The translations under genes were made by a program, and so were the position numbers. The notes beneath the pieces were generated by a model. The model was not told the DNA's origin, made no database searches, and saw only the letters and a list, made by a program, of their open reading frames with translations. Shown here piece after piece: positions 1-10,600 of a stretch of 64,000 nucleotides of DNA (position 1 is the stretch's first letter; each line of letters begins with the position of its first letter). Origin of the DNA: Porcisia hertigi (Eukaryota > Euglenozoa > Kinetoplastea > Trypanosomatida > Trypanosomatidae); the NCBI RefSeq assembly GCF_017918235.1, contig NC_090585.1, positions 62,001 through 126,000 on the forward strand, given 5' to 3'.

Positions 1-917
1 GTCTCCCACACCGTGCTCTGTTTTTATGCTCAGCAGTCCCACTCGCACCTGCCGCACCATTACAGAGGCGAGTTGGGGGAGGAGATCGGAAACCGAAAAT
101 CCGCAGTCACAGACAAGCGAACCCGCAAGACAGAGAGAGAGAGAGCGACGAATTGAGTGAACAACAACACCAACAGCAAAGACGTCAGCACACAAGTACA
201 TGGAGTAACACACACGACGCACCAAAGACCACTGCGGTTGCAGCCCGCAGAACACAGAGGCGAATTTCGAGAAGTGACCTCATGGCAGAGCAGATGCAAG
301 CCATTCACTTCACTATGAACCGAAGGGTAGAGGGCGGAAAACACATCAACCAACCGAGTGTCAGTTAGACTCGATGCGGTGCGGTCTCCCCTGTGAAGCG
401 TAGCAGGCGCAGAAACGCGGCGAAAACTAAGCGGCCGTGGACACTTCGTGGCACAGGTAAAAAAAGAGGAATTATGCGCGTTTGTGGACCTGGGGGGGGG
501 GGAACGGTTGCAGGTTCGCAGGCGCTGTTCGGTTTGCGCAAGAACAATGCAGCCTTAGCAAAAATGCGGCAGCTCATACTACCGTGACGCCGGAGTTTTG
601 GCTGTACCGAGTCCCCGCCACTCGCGTTCTTATGTTGCTCGGCCTCGCGCTGGAGGGACCGACAGAAGTAGGAATATGAGGGGTCGCGCAGCAAAGATGC
701 GTCAGCGGTGAAGCACACAAAGGTACACAGACGTCTCTCAAATCTCTCTCCAACAGGTGGCGCGCCCGGAAAGGCGTCCTCGAGAACTTCATTTGCTCAT
801 CCTGCCGTGTACTGGCTCCCTCTTCCGCCCCCCCCCCCTCCTCCCCCCGGGGGAGGGGAGGGAAGGGAGATTAGTACTAGCGATGCTTCACTTCAAATAC
901 ACGTCTCACGCGATCTC
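1..917. other. Intergenic: 3' flank of SIR2rp1
   Basis: No supported gene. In the minus-strand transcript this is the 3' flank of SIR2rp1. It holds an 11-G run at 492-502 and a C-rich block at 827-848 that passes into G-rich sequence, forming a near-palindrome at 841-855 that could fold in RNA. Several open frames of 60-120 codons cross it on both strands; none shows a domain or a convincing composition. Confidence 0.6.
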
Positions 918-2018
918 TTATTGGACAGGGTTGCATGCTGCCTCGGAGTTCTGCATTCGGGTTGCCAACGCCTCAGCCAGGCCTAGATACTCTGCGAGCT
1001 TCATTGCATTTGCCTGGCAGTCCCCGCGAAAGAGAACATCGCGGAGAATCTCGGGGTGGTCGTCGTAGTGCCCGTACTGCGCGTACCCATCACTCGAGCT
1101 TGCAGTCGACACCTCTTCAACCTCTTCGTCTGGCAGGGAGGACCCCCCATCCGGCTCCTGCACACCTACAGGCTGCGCCGCCGCCGGAAACCGAGTCTGC
1201 GACAGCGGTGAGGTGCCTTCTTCTGCAGCTGCATCACGAATAGTGTAAGGTGAGTCATCAGGAAAGCGGAAGAGGAAACCACCAACGCGCTCGCGGTTCA
1301 TTACGACACGCGGGACGGACTTTGGCACGAAACATGGCAGTGATGCAAATGGGTGCACCTGCAGTGATGTACCGATAATGATGAGGAGCTCCGCGATCGG
1401 GGCATCGTGGTGCAACGCGTCGAAGAACGCGTCTGGAAGACTTTCACCAAAGAAAACGACGTTTGGTTTCACAATGCCGCCGCAGGTGGAGCAACGGGAG
1501 ACGACCCCGCTCATGGCCTCCAGATAGTTTTGCTCGATGGTAAAGGGTGTTTGACAGTCGATGCACGCAGCAGCCGCGAAGGAGCCGTGAGCCTCAACGA
1601 GAAGCTCAGGTGACACGCCCGCAGCCCTCTCGAGACCGTCAATGTTTTGGGTGCAACAGCGCAGCAGACGGCCCTCGTCTTGCAAGAGACGGATAAAGTG
1701 GTGCACTGCAGTAGGCCGGAAGTGACCGGGCCACAAGTTCATTTCCTTGGCGATGCTGTAGAATATCTCCGGCTTTTCGCGTAGCAAGGCCAGTGAAAAG
1801 GCATCGGTCGGGTCGTCGAGATTATACTTGCCAAGGTTGGCGTAGATGCCAGTGTCAGGTGTGCGAAAGTCTGGAATGCCAGCAGCCACACTGGCCCCCG
1901 CCCCTACGAGGACGAGTATGCGCCGCACATCCTTCTTCGTGATGTAGCGAGCGAGACCCGCCAAGGTTGGCTCTCCAAGGACATGCTCTTGAGATGGCAC
2001 TGTCGGCGACGCTGCCAT
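918..2018 (-). CDS. SIR2RP1: NAD-dependent protein deacetylase SIR2rp1 (sirtuin)
   Basis: Sirtuin that uses NAD to remove acetyl groups from lysines; in trypanosomatids SIR2rp1 orthologues have been linked to tubulin deacetylation and ADP-ribosylation (Leishmania) or telomeric silencing and DNA repair (T. brucei). The NAD-binding motif GAGASVAAGIPDFR lies at residues 39-52, TQNID at 123-127, the catalytic His at 144 (HG), a zinc site at C152/C155 and C176/C179, and GTSLQVHP at 216-223. Its 366 residues fit the roughly 370 expected for the Leishmania enzyme. The C-terminal 100 residues are acidic and Ser-rich, with no domain seen. The ATG at 2018 directly follows CAG, so the splice acceptor could abut the start. 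It is the last gene of the array in this window. Confidence 0.95.
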   Translation of the reverse strand: MAASPTVPSQEHVLGEPTLAGLARYITKKDVRRILVLVGAGASVAAGIPDFRTPDTGIYANLGKYNLDDPTDAFSLALLREKPEIFYSIAKEMNLWPGHFRPTAVHHFIRLLQDEGRLLRCCTQNIDGLERAAGVSPELLVEAHGSFAAAACIDCQTPFTIEQNYLEAMSGVVSRCSTCGGIVKPNVVFFGESLPDAFFDALHHDAPIAELLIIIGTSLQVHPFASLPCFVPKSVPRVVMNRERVGGFLFRFPDDSPYTIRDAAAEEGTSPLSQTRFPAAAQPVGVQEPDGGSSLPDEEVEEVSTASSSDGYAQYGHYDDHPEILRDVLFRGDCQANAMKLAEYLGLAEALATRMQNSEAACNPVQ

Positions 2019-2678
2019 CTGCGTATTACAAGTGTGTGTGTGTGTGTGTGGTTGGGGGGGGGGGATTCTGTTTTTTCCCCTTAGAGGAAAGATCCACGCG
2101 TGGTCGAGTAGCCCGTGGGCGAGCGCGCGGAGAGGGAAGTGAAAGGAGGAAAGATGAGCTGCGCTCGCCGCAGACCGAGTACGAGCAACACCACCACGAA
2201 CACACAGGAAGCTGCGCGTAGGGTAAAGAAATGGCGTGTGAAGCGCTGAGAAGGGAAAGTGGTGTAAGAGCTGGGTTACGAATAGATCAAGCGAGGGGAA
2301 GGGAGGCCGGAACGATGAACGTACGACTGGTGAGTGATACAGTCAAACGCAGTGAAAGCGAAAAGGCGTATTGGGGGGAGGGGGGGGGGGGCCACCGGTG
2401 CAGCACTCAGTCGAATATTCCCCAGTACACCCGTAAAACGAAACCGACAACAACACCCAAAGTGTGTTGCACTCATCCTCGCGGATTTATGTGGGAAACA
2501 ATGGCAGTTGCTGTTTAGTGAAGAGTCGGTAAGGGTGAGGGGGAACAATGGTTGCTCAGCCGAGACATGGAGAGGGCAACAAAGTGCAGAAGGCCAAAGC
2601 TGTAGTGGGTCTGCGCCTTGGGGAATATCCAGCAGGACCCTCCGTGGCCCGGCTTCCGCGGCCGGAGCTTCAACCCTT
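2019..2678. other. Intergenic: LDAH-family 3' flank and SIR2rp1 leader
   Basis: No gene. Next to the SIR2rp1 start is a GT repeat at 2032-2051 (CA in the transcript) followed by an 11-G run at 2054-2064; together these are CA- and C-rich in RNA and probably serve trans-splicing. A second G-rich block lies at about 2377-2393. The remainder shows no recognisable feature. Confidence 0.6.
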
Positions 2679-3623
2679 TTAGCAACGTGATAGAATGGCG
2701 TTGCGTGCAACAATCTCGCTTTGGTCAAGACACCACGGGTGCGATACAAGCGGGTCTTCCTCGATCACGTAAGCGCCAAGCTTGGGGCAAACGGCCCTGA
2801 TAGCTTCGGCGAAGGAGAGAGGTACCCATCCGTCCTCCTTGACATAATACAGGACGAGACGCTCCTGTACACGTCGTAGGAGAGGGACGTCGGGTTGCAG
2901 TAGCATGCGAAACTCTGTCATCGCCATGTAGAGGGGATTCACTACGGCCCAGCGGTGGAAATGGCGCGCGAAGGCCTCGGCCAGCGGAAGAGAGAGTTGT
3001 GGCGCCCACCAGGTAATAAGGAATAGCCGCCAGGCGTACGGCAGCAATCCCAGCAGCGCAGCCAGCATCGACAGCACCCACTGTACAAGGGTGTTTCCAA
3101 GAAAGAAAAGGCGGCGCCCGTTGGGGGATTCACGAATGTGTGATAAAACGGGGCACAGACCGATGCATTTTTTTATGGACGAATACCGCGCCACCATCTG
3201 GAGCGCGACGAAGCCCCCGATACTGTGGCCGCCAACGTAGACGTTGCTATTATACTTGACCTCCGCATTTCTGTTCAAGAGAGCGGCGACAAAGCTGTCT
3301 GCGATGTCAATTTGCTCCGCCAACGAGAAGACACGGCCCCCGTTGAGTTCCGTGAGGCTGTGACCAGCGTATCCCATTACGAGCACGTCGAATCGGTTTG
3401 TGTCGAGATACGCGCACAGCGGCTCGTAGAACTGCACAAATCCGGGGTTGCCGGGAAAAAATACGAGAAGCCTGCGGTGGGAACTCGGGGGCCTACGCCC
3501 ATCATTTGAGTTCTCCTCATTCGTGAGGTACTGCAGTAGGCTGGGGGAGCTCTGGAGCACGTCCACTACGGCACCGCCGGCCGCGGGCGTCTTCCACGCC
3601 ACAATGATGTTCGGAGAGGACAT
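2679..3623 (-). CDS. Lipid droplet-associated hydrolase (LDAH) family protein
   Basis: Alpha/beta-hydrolase of the LDAH family (formerly DUF2305), whose animal members sit on lipid droplets and affect sterol ester and triglyceride turnover. At residues 52-62 the protein reads VFFPGNPGF, the family's oxyanion-region signature. The nucleophile elbow GHSIGG gives Ser134; Asp264 in KEDGW and His295 in VSHPW complete a plausible triad. A hydrophobic stretch at 175-206 fits the membrane- or droplet-associating segment known in the family. The open frame continues upstream to 3782, but that extension translates a GT microsatellite (3684-3709) as alternating Val-Cys, so the ATG at 3623 (314 residues) is preferred. 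The exact substrate is unknown. Confidence 0.85.
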   Translation of the reverse strand: MSSPNIIVAWKTPAAGGAVVDVLQSSPSLLQYLTNEENSNDGRRPPSSHRRLLVFFPGNPGFVQFYEPLCAYLDTNRFDVLVMGYAGHSLTELNGGRVFSLAEQIDIADSFVAALLNRNAEVKYNSNVYVGGHSIGGFVALQMVARYSSIKKCIGLCPVLSHIRESPNGRRLFFLGNTLVQWVLSMLAALLGLLPYAWRLFLITWWAPQLSLPLAEAFARHFHRWAVVNPLYMAMTEFRMLLQPDVPLLRRVQERLVLYYVKEDGWVPLSFAEAIRAVCPKLGAYVIEEDPLVSHPWCLDQSEIVARNAILSRC

Positions 3624-4144
3624 TTTCTTTGTTGACCAAAAAACAGGGCGTGAACGAAACGCTGGGAGTGCATGAGGTGCACTACACACACACACACACA
3701 CACACACACGCACCACAGAGCGAGATGTGTAGTCACAGAACGGTGAAGAATCGAAACCAGTGAGGGGAGTGAAAAGGTCCAAGGGAAGGGAGATGATATA
3801 GAAGAGGGTGGGGGGAGGGGGGTAGAAGGGGGGGGTGGGGGCGCAAAAAGAAAGGTCGCCCTACCCAATTTGCTGACCGGCGCTGTCTGAACTCGCGTGT
3901 TCCTTCCCCACACAACCCTTCTGATGCTCATGATTGTGCAGCAGCTTCCCTGGTGCGGCTGCGGTGCCGCAGCGCTGCGTGATTAGGGGACACTTGCTCT
4001 CTGTACGTCAGTTGAGTTCGCTCACCCTGCCTGGCCAAAAAAAAAAAAAACTTTCCCCGCCCCCACCTCATCGAGAAGCAGTACGGATGCAAAGGGACCC
4101 GAGGTTTGAGCGACAGTGTTGATGAGCCGGCCATGGTTGAGCAC
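3624..4144. other. Intergenic with AC microsatellite and G-rich tract
   Basis: No gene. Contains an AC repeat at 3684-3709 (GT in the transcript), a G-rich block at 3809-3839 interrupted by single A or T, and a 14-A run at 4037-4050. The C-rich transcript sequence from 3809-3839 probably belongs to the trans-splicing region of the downstream LDAH-family gene. Confidence 0.6.
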
Positions 4145-5074
4145 TCATTCGCTGGTGGCGTGCCCTGTCGAGGGCTTTTGCCAGTGGAGAGCTTCCAGAA
4201 GAGGGGCATACAGTGTCATAAGGTACGACTCTAGCGTGCAATTCTCCTCTACGCCTTCGGGGTCGCGCACTATCAGAGTCGCGCTCTGCAGGGACGCAAA
4301 GCCGATCCACACAGGGCGATCAACCATGAAGAGGCCCTCTGAGCCGAGGCGAGCCACCCTCACCTGAGGTGGAAACGCGCACTCGAAAAGCAGTTGTGCA
4401 ATAGCCACATCCTCGGCTCGCTCAACACAGTCGGACGTGCCCAGACTGTACTCCGCTGTTCTTGGGGAAAATAGTGATGTGTATCTGCGCTGCACAGCCG
4501 CCAGCTTCCCATAAGCGTCTGAGACCGGACTCGATGCACCCACGGAATCTCTGGGGAAGACGTCCTCGTCGTCTGGCCGAGCAGCGTGCGACTCGCACAT
4601 GTGATACCAAGCCAGCCGGGTCATAAGGTTTGCGTTCTCCTGCCGGAGTTTTGCACATTCGTTGCGCAATGCGCCTAACTCTGCGGCCTCACTGGTGGTG
4701 TTAGCTTTACAAGTAGCGCATGGCCAAGGTGGGACGAGCGGCGCTGTGCACACCAGCACGGCGCTTGAGGGGCGGGGTGGCGTTGGTGAGCGGAAGCCGA
4801 GCAGGCGCAGCGAAGCGTGCTCGTCGTGCGTGAAACTGGGGCCGCGATGCTCTTCTATCTCCAAAAACCGGCGGTGGAGTCGCGCTGTATCAGCCCACAG
4901 GCGTCCTATGTCTTCAGACGCGCGGGACGCTGCTGCGACGACATGTGCGTCAATGCAGGGTGTCTGCGCTTCACACATAAGTTGCGCCTGACACCACTCT
5001 CTTTCGTAAGCCGCTTCCAGCGCCTGGAACGATGCCTCTGTGAGGGGAAGGCTATCGATGCTTTCTGGTTCCAT
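4145..5074 (-). CDS. Hypothetical kinetoplastid protein with coiled-coil segment
   Basis: I do not recognise this 309-residue protein. The start is an ATG at 5074. Residues 12-70 are helical, rich in Ala and Glu. A second helix at about 125-165, preceded by a CxxC (PCATC), has heptad-like Leu/Ala spacing (AELGALRNECAKLRQENANL) typical of a short coiled coil. The C-terminal third holds a compact mixed region (FMVDRPVWIGFASL) that could be a small beta-rich domain. No signal peptide or membrane segment is seen. Codon use and clean length favour a real gene; no function can be assigned. Confidence 0.75.
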   Translation of the reverse strand: MEPESIDSLPLTEASFQALEAAYEREWCQAQLMCEAQTPCIDAHVVAAASRASEDIGRLWADTARLHRRFLEIEEHRGPSFTHDEHASLRLLGFRSPTPPRPSSAVLVCTAPLVPPWPCATCKANTTSEAAELGALRNECAKLRQENANLMTRLAWYHMCESHAARPDDEDVFPRDSVGASSPVSDAYGKLAAVQRRYTSLFSPRTAEYSLGTSDCVERAEDVAIAQLLFECAFPPQVRVARLGSEGLFMVDRPVWIGFASLQSATLIVRDPEGVEENCTLESYLMTLYAPLLEALHWQKPSTGHATSE

Positions 5075-5310
5075 CTGCGCTGCCCCTGAAAAAAATGGCC
5101 CAGATCAGCGTGCAAGTGTGCGTTTCGATGTTTCTGTGAGCTCATCGAGCAAATAAAAAGTTGGAAGTGAAGATCGGAGTGGTCTCTATCAAGCGATTCT
5201 CATAACAGAAAACAGCGCTGGTGTGGCAGACGGTGACGCAAAAAAAAAAAGTGCTCTTGGAATACACACGCACGTTAAGCGGTGGGGGGGGAGTCCGCCC
5301 AGACCTCCGC

Positions 5311-5354
<44 letters not shown>

Positions 5355-6366
5355 AAAGGGGGTTGGGAAAAGGACAGGTGCGTGGAAGTACCCCCTTGCC
5401 GTTTCGAGGTATGGGAAAAAAGGACTGCTGTGGTTGCGTGTCTGTGAGACGTGCGCCAGTGACCCGACACGTGCACGGCCCACTAATCAGTCATGATGCT
5501 ATTAGAGGTCGGGAAAAGGGCGGAGTGAGTGAACAAGTCATCTCAGGAAGTTGGTGTCCTGTCGCACGTAGTGCGGAGATGTTTTTGCGTTCAAGACACT
5601 TTCGAGTGCTTGCACTCGAGAGAGTGCCACTGAGAGCTTCCACGACGGCTGCTGCAAAGTTTGTCGGCTGGGCCATTACACGTCAATGGCGTAAGTGAAG
5701 GCAAACATACAGGAAAGGGAGGTACATGCCCACCTTTACCAGGTGCATATTTATACGGGACTGGCATACGCCCACGGGATTTTTCCTTTCGCATAGTCGG
5801 TCTTTCCTTCTTGTCTCCTTCATACTGCAGTGACCACGTACTGTTCCCCACCACCACCACCACCACCCGCCCGATCGCCCGTTCGCGCGAGTAGGTGAAG
5901 AAGTGCGTGAATCGAAGCGGGTGGGGGTGTTTGTTGTTTGTTAGGGACATGCGTGCCCTTTCCCTCCCCCTCCTCCCTCCTCCCGAAGGTCGGGTGGCGC
6001 CTCGCATGATTTTTTACCAACGAGAGGGGAGGGGGGGGGGAAGGGGGCCGGGTAATCAACACCACCACAAAACAGCAAAAAGAAAGGGGAAATATCAGAG
6101 GAATGAGGAAAGGAGGGGGGCCAAAGAATGGGAGGGAGGAAGGGAGGGAAGGGCACGCATATCCCACGCGTGTTGCCAGCCGTATTCTTTTCCTTAGCCC
6201 AGACGCCCGTCAGTACTTCAGCACAGCGCCACAACCAAAAGCCTCAACAACCTTCATCTCATCAGGGAATGCACAACCGGCACGCAAAAGGCGTCATTAC
6301 CAAAATCCCTTCAGAACACACACGTGCAAATACACACGAATATACTCATACGCTCAATCTCACAGA
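5075..6366. other. Intergenic, 1.3 kb, with long GT microsatellite
   Basis: No supported gene. A 37-nt GT repeat at 5315-5351 and a 10-A run near 5240 lie upstream of the 309-residue gene. An ACC triplet tract sits near 5851-5867 and a long purine-rich block (pyrimidine-rich in the transcript) spans about 6022-6170. This is the 3' flank of EIF4E6 plus the leader of the hypothetical gene. Overlapping open frames here encode low-complexity Pro/Leu/His strings. Confidence 0.6.
5315..5351. repeat. GT microsatellite, 37 nt
   Basis: Nineteen-unit GT repeat on the plus strand, one of the longest of about twenty CA/GT tracts in the window. It lies upstream of the 309-residue hypothetical gene. Confidence 0.9.
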
Positions 6367-6915
6367 CTATTGCAGCGAGCGAACGCTTACCGATATGCCG
6401 GGAATCGTGGAAAGAGTGGATAAGAGGTACTTCTCCATGGCGGTATTGTGTGGATTTTGGTGAGCCCAGACCTCAATGCGTACGGACTCTTTGTACATAG
6501 CACTGCTCTTGTGCCCAACGCGCACAATATCGCAGGGGGACTCCCCATTGCAAGCGTCACGACTAATAGCCTCTCCGAGCACAACTGCAAGCACGTACGT
6601 CATGGCTTCACGGCACTGCGTTTTGGTCTTGCAAAATATAGAGAAGCGCGCCCCGCCTGGGAAGCTTTCAAACTGCGGATCTATCTTGTCACGTGAGAAT
6701 ACCAGATTGTCGTCAAATGGCAGCAGTGTGATTGGCGGCAGCGTGTTGATGGTGCTGTAAACCTCCTCGATTGTAGAGACGTACCCGAGCTCCTTTGTCT
6801 CATGCTCGTACTCGTTACCCTTTGAGGCAGGGATGTAGAAGACAAACCACTTGCTCTTGAGCGGGTGCAGTGCAACTGTGGAGGCTGCCTCCTTGACGAA
6901 GCTGCCCTCCGACAT
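6367..6915 (-). CDS. EIF4E6: Translation initiation factor 4E homologue, type 6
   Basis: Short eIF4E-family protein of 182 residues. HPLKSKWFVFYI at 17-28 aligns with the first strand of human eIF4E, STIEEVYSTI at 47-56 with the eIF4G-facing helix, and IEVWAHQ at 147-153 with the strand bearing Trp166. By my alignment, the two Trp residues that sandwich the cap guanine are replaced: Tyr36 at the Trp56 position and Phe82 (in DPQFES) at the Trp102 position. The acidic partner Glu83 and the third pocket Trp (W150) remain. Human Trp73, which contacts eIF4G, is Tyr53. Small size and place two genes from LDAH and SIR2rp1 match trypanosomatid EIF4E6, reported to pair with an eIF4G5 complex. The open frame runs upstream to 7269, but that part is low-complexity; the ATG at 6915 lies just after a good splice acceptor. 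Confidence 0.88.
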   Translation of the reverse strand: MSEGSFVKEAASTVALHPLKSKWFVFYIPASKGNEYEHETKELGYVSTIEEVYSTINTLPPITLLPFDDNLVFSRDKIDPQFESFPGGARFSIFCKTKTQCREAMTYVLAVVLGEAISRDACNGESPCDIVRVGHKSSAMYKESVRIEVWAHQNPHNTAMEKYLLSTLSTIPGISVSVRSLQ

Positions 6916-7654
6916 TACGGGGAAGGGACGTGCCTGTTCTGGTGCTTGCACGCAGCGCAAACGACTAACCCGGAAGGGAACGGAAGACAATATCGATGCT
7001 GACGAGGAGTGGAGGGATTGAGACTTGGTGAAACAGCGATGGTGATCCTGATCGCTCAACTTTTGTTTGCGTATGTGTGTGGGTGTGGGTGTGGGCAGGT
7101 GTGTGCGTGAAAGGAGGAGAGGAGCGGAGGACAAAATAGCTGAAGAGGCCGCAGAGATAACGAGAGAGATGGGAAGGGAGAACCAAAAGAGAATGACAGA
7201 ATGTGATAGTAACACACATCTCGATATGAGCTTCACCTTGTAGACATTGGGCCGCTCACAAAACTGCAATATGGCACGTATGTCGACTGTGGCCTTGTCG
7301 CTTTTGGTGCGTCAGGCGGAGAGAAAAGTGCCTCCGATAAACCCAAGCGCGTGCCGGCGCGTTGACGCTGACGTACATAGTAAAAGAGTGCGGTGGCCTG
7401 TTGGGCAAAACCAGGAGATGAGCCAATAACGCGCGTCGTTCACGCACTCCACTGCACCCCGCCCCCCTCCCCTCCCTGCCTGCTGACTGCGTCTCCTGTC
7501 TTAGGGCGAGCACAGTAAACAGCGTTTGACTGCGCTTGGTGGGCATTTTTCTCTCTGTTTTTTCTTTTACACGTCACACTCCCCTCGTCACGTCTCCGTT
7601 TTTCGCACTTGCAGGCTCGAGACGGGAAAAAAATCATTCGCCGTCGTGACAGCG
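6916..7654. other. Intergenic between the 1109-residue protein gene and EIF4E6
   Basis: No gene. The EIF4E6-proximal part carries a pyrimidine tract in the transcript (6968-6990), then a GT-rich stretch at about 7074-7108. A C-rich block occurs at 7455-7482. An open frame continuous with EIF4E6 crosses 6916-7269 but starts far from any acceptor and reads as hydrophobic low-complexity sequence. Confidence 0.6.
6965..6990 (-). promoter_or_regulatory. Predicted spliced-leader acceptor of EIF4E6
   Basis: In transcript sense a short pyrimidine tract (CTTCCGTTCCCTTCC) is followed by TTAG at 6965-6966 with no AG in between. This gives a 49-nt leader before the ATG at 6915 and supports the short 182-residue reading of the gene. 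Confidence 0.5.
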
Positions 7655-10600
7655 TCATTGCCAAAAACCGGGGAAGGTCGATCGAAGAATCGCTAGCATT
7701 TCCCGGCCGTGTTGCTGAATCACGGCATCGTGTAGGTCCACCTCTGCAGTGGCATGTGTAGCGGATGCCGACATAGTCGTATTGCCGGCGTGGAGAGGTC
7801 GCCCGCGATACGAGGACATGGCAGACGCAAGCCTTTGAACGGTCTCGATCTCCGAATTCGTCAGAACCACGGCATTCGCATCGGTATCCTGGCACAGGAA
7901 CACAACCACTTTGCCCAATGCCGCAGCGCAGGCAGCTTTCGCCATCTCGTGCTGCGACAGTCGGAACACATCACAACAGAGGTCACAGATTGCAGATATG
8001 GGCACACGTGGCTGCATCGCCAACGTGTAGGCGCCAACAAAGTGCAGGGCCGCTACCTGTACGAAGGCGCCCTGTCTGCTCTGGCAGAGAGAGACAAGAA
8101 CATCGTAGAGGGATGTGTGGTGCGTGCGCCGCATTGAGTCGTCCACGTTGCGCAAGGTACGCCCATCCTCGTCGTAGTCAATCCACGACAGTAGAATATC
8201 GAGCACACGCACACGGAGCCGGCACAGTCGCGCCCCCATCTCACTCTGTTTGGCTTTTTTGCACTCAACCGAGGCATCCAGCCACGGCGGCGGGTTGTCC
8301 TCAACCAGGACTGCCCATATCACATCAGCCACGCAGGTGGAGTCTTTGGAGTCGAAACGATACATACCCAGCCATGTCACGCAGTGAATAGCGCGCAAGG
8401 CAGCGCCTACATCGTCCGTCACGAAGAGGACACGCAGCAGTAGTTGCAGCACTCGCTGTGTGATTTCGTAGAGCGGCTGCGGGTCGGTCACATCCCAGAC
8501 GACATCGTCCACGCTCTGCGCGAGCACGGCGAGAGTGAGAACCACGTCCACAGCGGCACGGCAATCCAACGCCGACTGCAGCTGTTCACACAGTTGTTGC
8601 CACTGTGTGCGAACTGCAGTGATTGCCTCACCCTGTTTGTCGTCCTTGTCGCGTTGGTGATGCGCTTCCGCCTCTGAAAGCGTTAAACGCTCCGCAATAA
8701 ACTCAAGACAGGCGTTCAGCGCGTGTCGAACACGGGTGGCGAGCGACAAAATTGCATCATCCTCGGCCACCACAGCGTACGACGCCCAGCCACGCTGCGT
8801 AGACGTGTTCGATGGCGTGAGGGAAGCAAGAATGTTGCGGCAGCACTTCTGGAGGCGGGCTAGCTTCTTAGACAGCTCAGCTGGGGTGTCTCGTTTATCG
8901 AGGTAGACCTTGAAGTTCGCCACCGAGAGAAGGTGCTCCATCATTCCCAGAGCCCACCGGCACAGCACACCGGAGAGTCCTAGAATGCCACCAAACAGCT
9001 CCAGGGTGGAGGCAAGGGACGCTTTCTGGGATCCAAAGAGGGCCTCTGGTGTTGCTTCCAGTGCAAGACGTTCCAGCACAACAACTAGCGGGGATGTGTC
9101 GACAACCCCACTGAGTGCATTGGCCGTCGATGCAGCTGTCATTCTCGAGAACGTGGTTTCCGTGAGCTCTGGCACTGGTGACAAAGCCGCGGTCTCCATG
9201 CCAGTAGCGAAAAGCTCCACTTGGCACTGCCCCACCATGACATTCACGCACGCGTGGACAAAACCAGGCGTGGTAGCTGCGAAATCAAGCAGCAGCCACT
9301 GCAGCCCCGCCACGAGATGCGCACGCTCGCAAACTTCCCTTGCGTAGCACAGACGCGGCTGCACGACGTCTCTCACCACGTAGCTGTATGGGTGTGCCTC
9401 TCCACACGCGCTGACCAAGGTGTGTGCGCACAAGTCGTAGAGCGACGGGTTCGATAGGAGCTCTGTCAGAAGACTGCACAGTGCCGATTGCAAGAGCGGC
9501 GAAAAAAGTTGCGCTGCACCACCCTCTCGGCTACCTCGGGCGAAAGGGAGAGCGCAGAGGTTCAAAATACCGGCGGCAGTTGGGGACAACACTCGTGTAA
9601 GAGCCTCGCTACCAGCACCCAGGGATACACCCTTGGCAAGTGACTTGAGGCGAAGAAGCGCCGCGATAGTGCTCTCCTCATCGACAGAAGTGTCCCTGCG
9701 CAGGGACAGGCAGCCGAATCCAGGTGTAAGCACATACTTGTTCGTGTAGAAGGCCTGTCGGTAAAGGTGCACGAAATCACGCGACCCACGAGGCGCAAGC
9801 CGTAGGAGGGCGTTGAGCAACATCGTGATGCCGAGATGCAGGCGCTGCTCCAGTGTTTCAGCGGGCAGCCGCATGTGCAGCGCGTCCAGGCGATCTAGGA
9901 AACGAGGCCGCGCCGCAGTGCCCGATGAAGAGACAGCTGTAGTGGTGTCAGCGTGCTCCTCGAGGAGCGCAAGCAGCTGTGGTGCGAGTAATCGCAATTG
10001 TTCTTCCTTCGACAAGGTCGTTGTGACGTGTATCACAACTGCTTCAACGGCACACTCCTCTGCCTCCGACGCTGATGCGTGAATACAGTTCGCAACAGGC
10101 TGGCTCAGATGCTGCTGCCGCCATAACGTGAGCGCTGGTGACGTTAGCAGCTGCACCAGCAACTGCGCTGCCTCACGTGTCATGTCAGACTCAACCCTGT
10201 CGTTCAGCAAAAGTACACAAAACAACGCTCGCACGCCACTAGCCCGAGAAAGGACAAGGCCCGTCAACGTTTCGCTGAGGAGTCGCCTCTGACTGGCGAA
10301 CCGCTCTTGAGCGAACAGGTTGGCGGCGATGTGGTTTTCTGTATGACCGGTGCGCTCTGGCCCCCTTGGGGGGGAAGTCGTTTGTTTCACCATTGCGGTG
10401 GTCGCCACGGGCGAGCCTGAGACGCCTGCATCAAGCAGAGGGTAGAGGGCCTGCAACACAAGATGCACGGGAAGGGCTGCACTGGACCAGCATGTGTACA
10501 TAAACACCAGTCCGCAAAATCGACGCTGCTTAGCACTAACGTACAAGTTTGACGCATTGGCGTCGTTATCCGCCTCCTCGCAGGCAGGAGGTGTGCGTGG

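Noticed and set aside
365-718. 117-codon minus-strand frame at the left edge
   Set aside because: No domain, contains translated G/C run, lies in SIR2rp1 3' flank.
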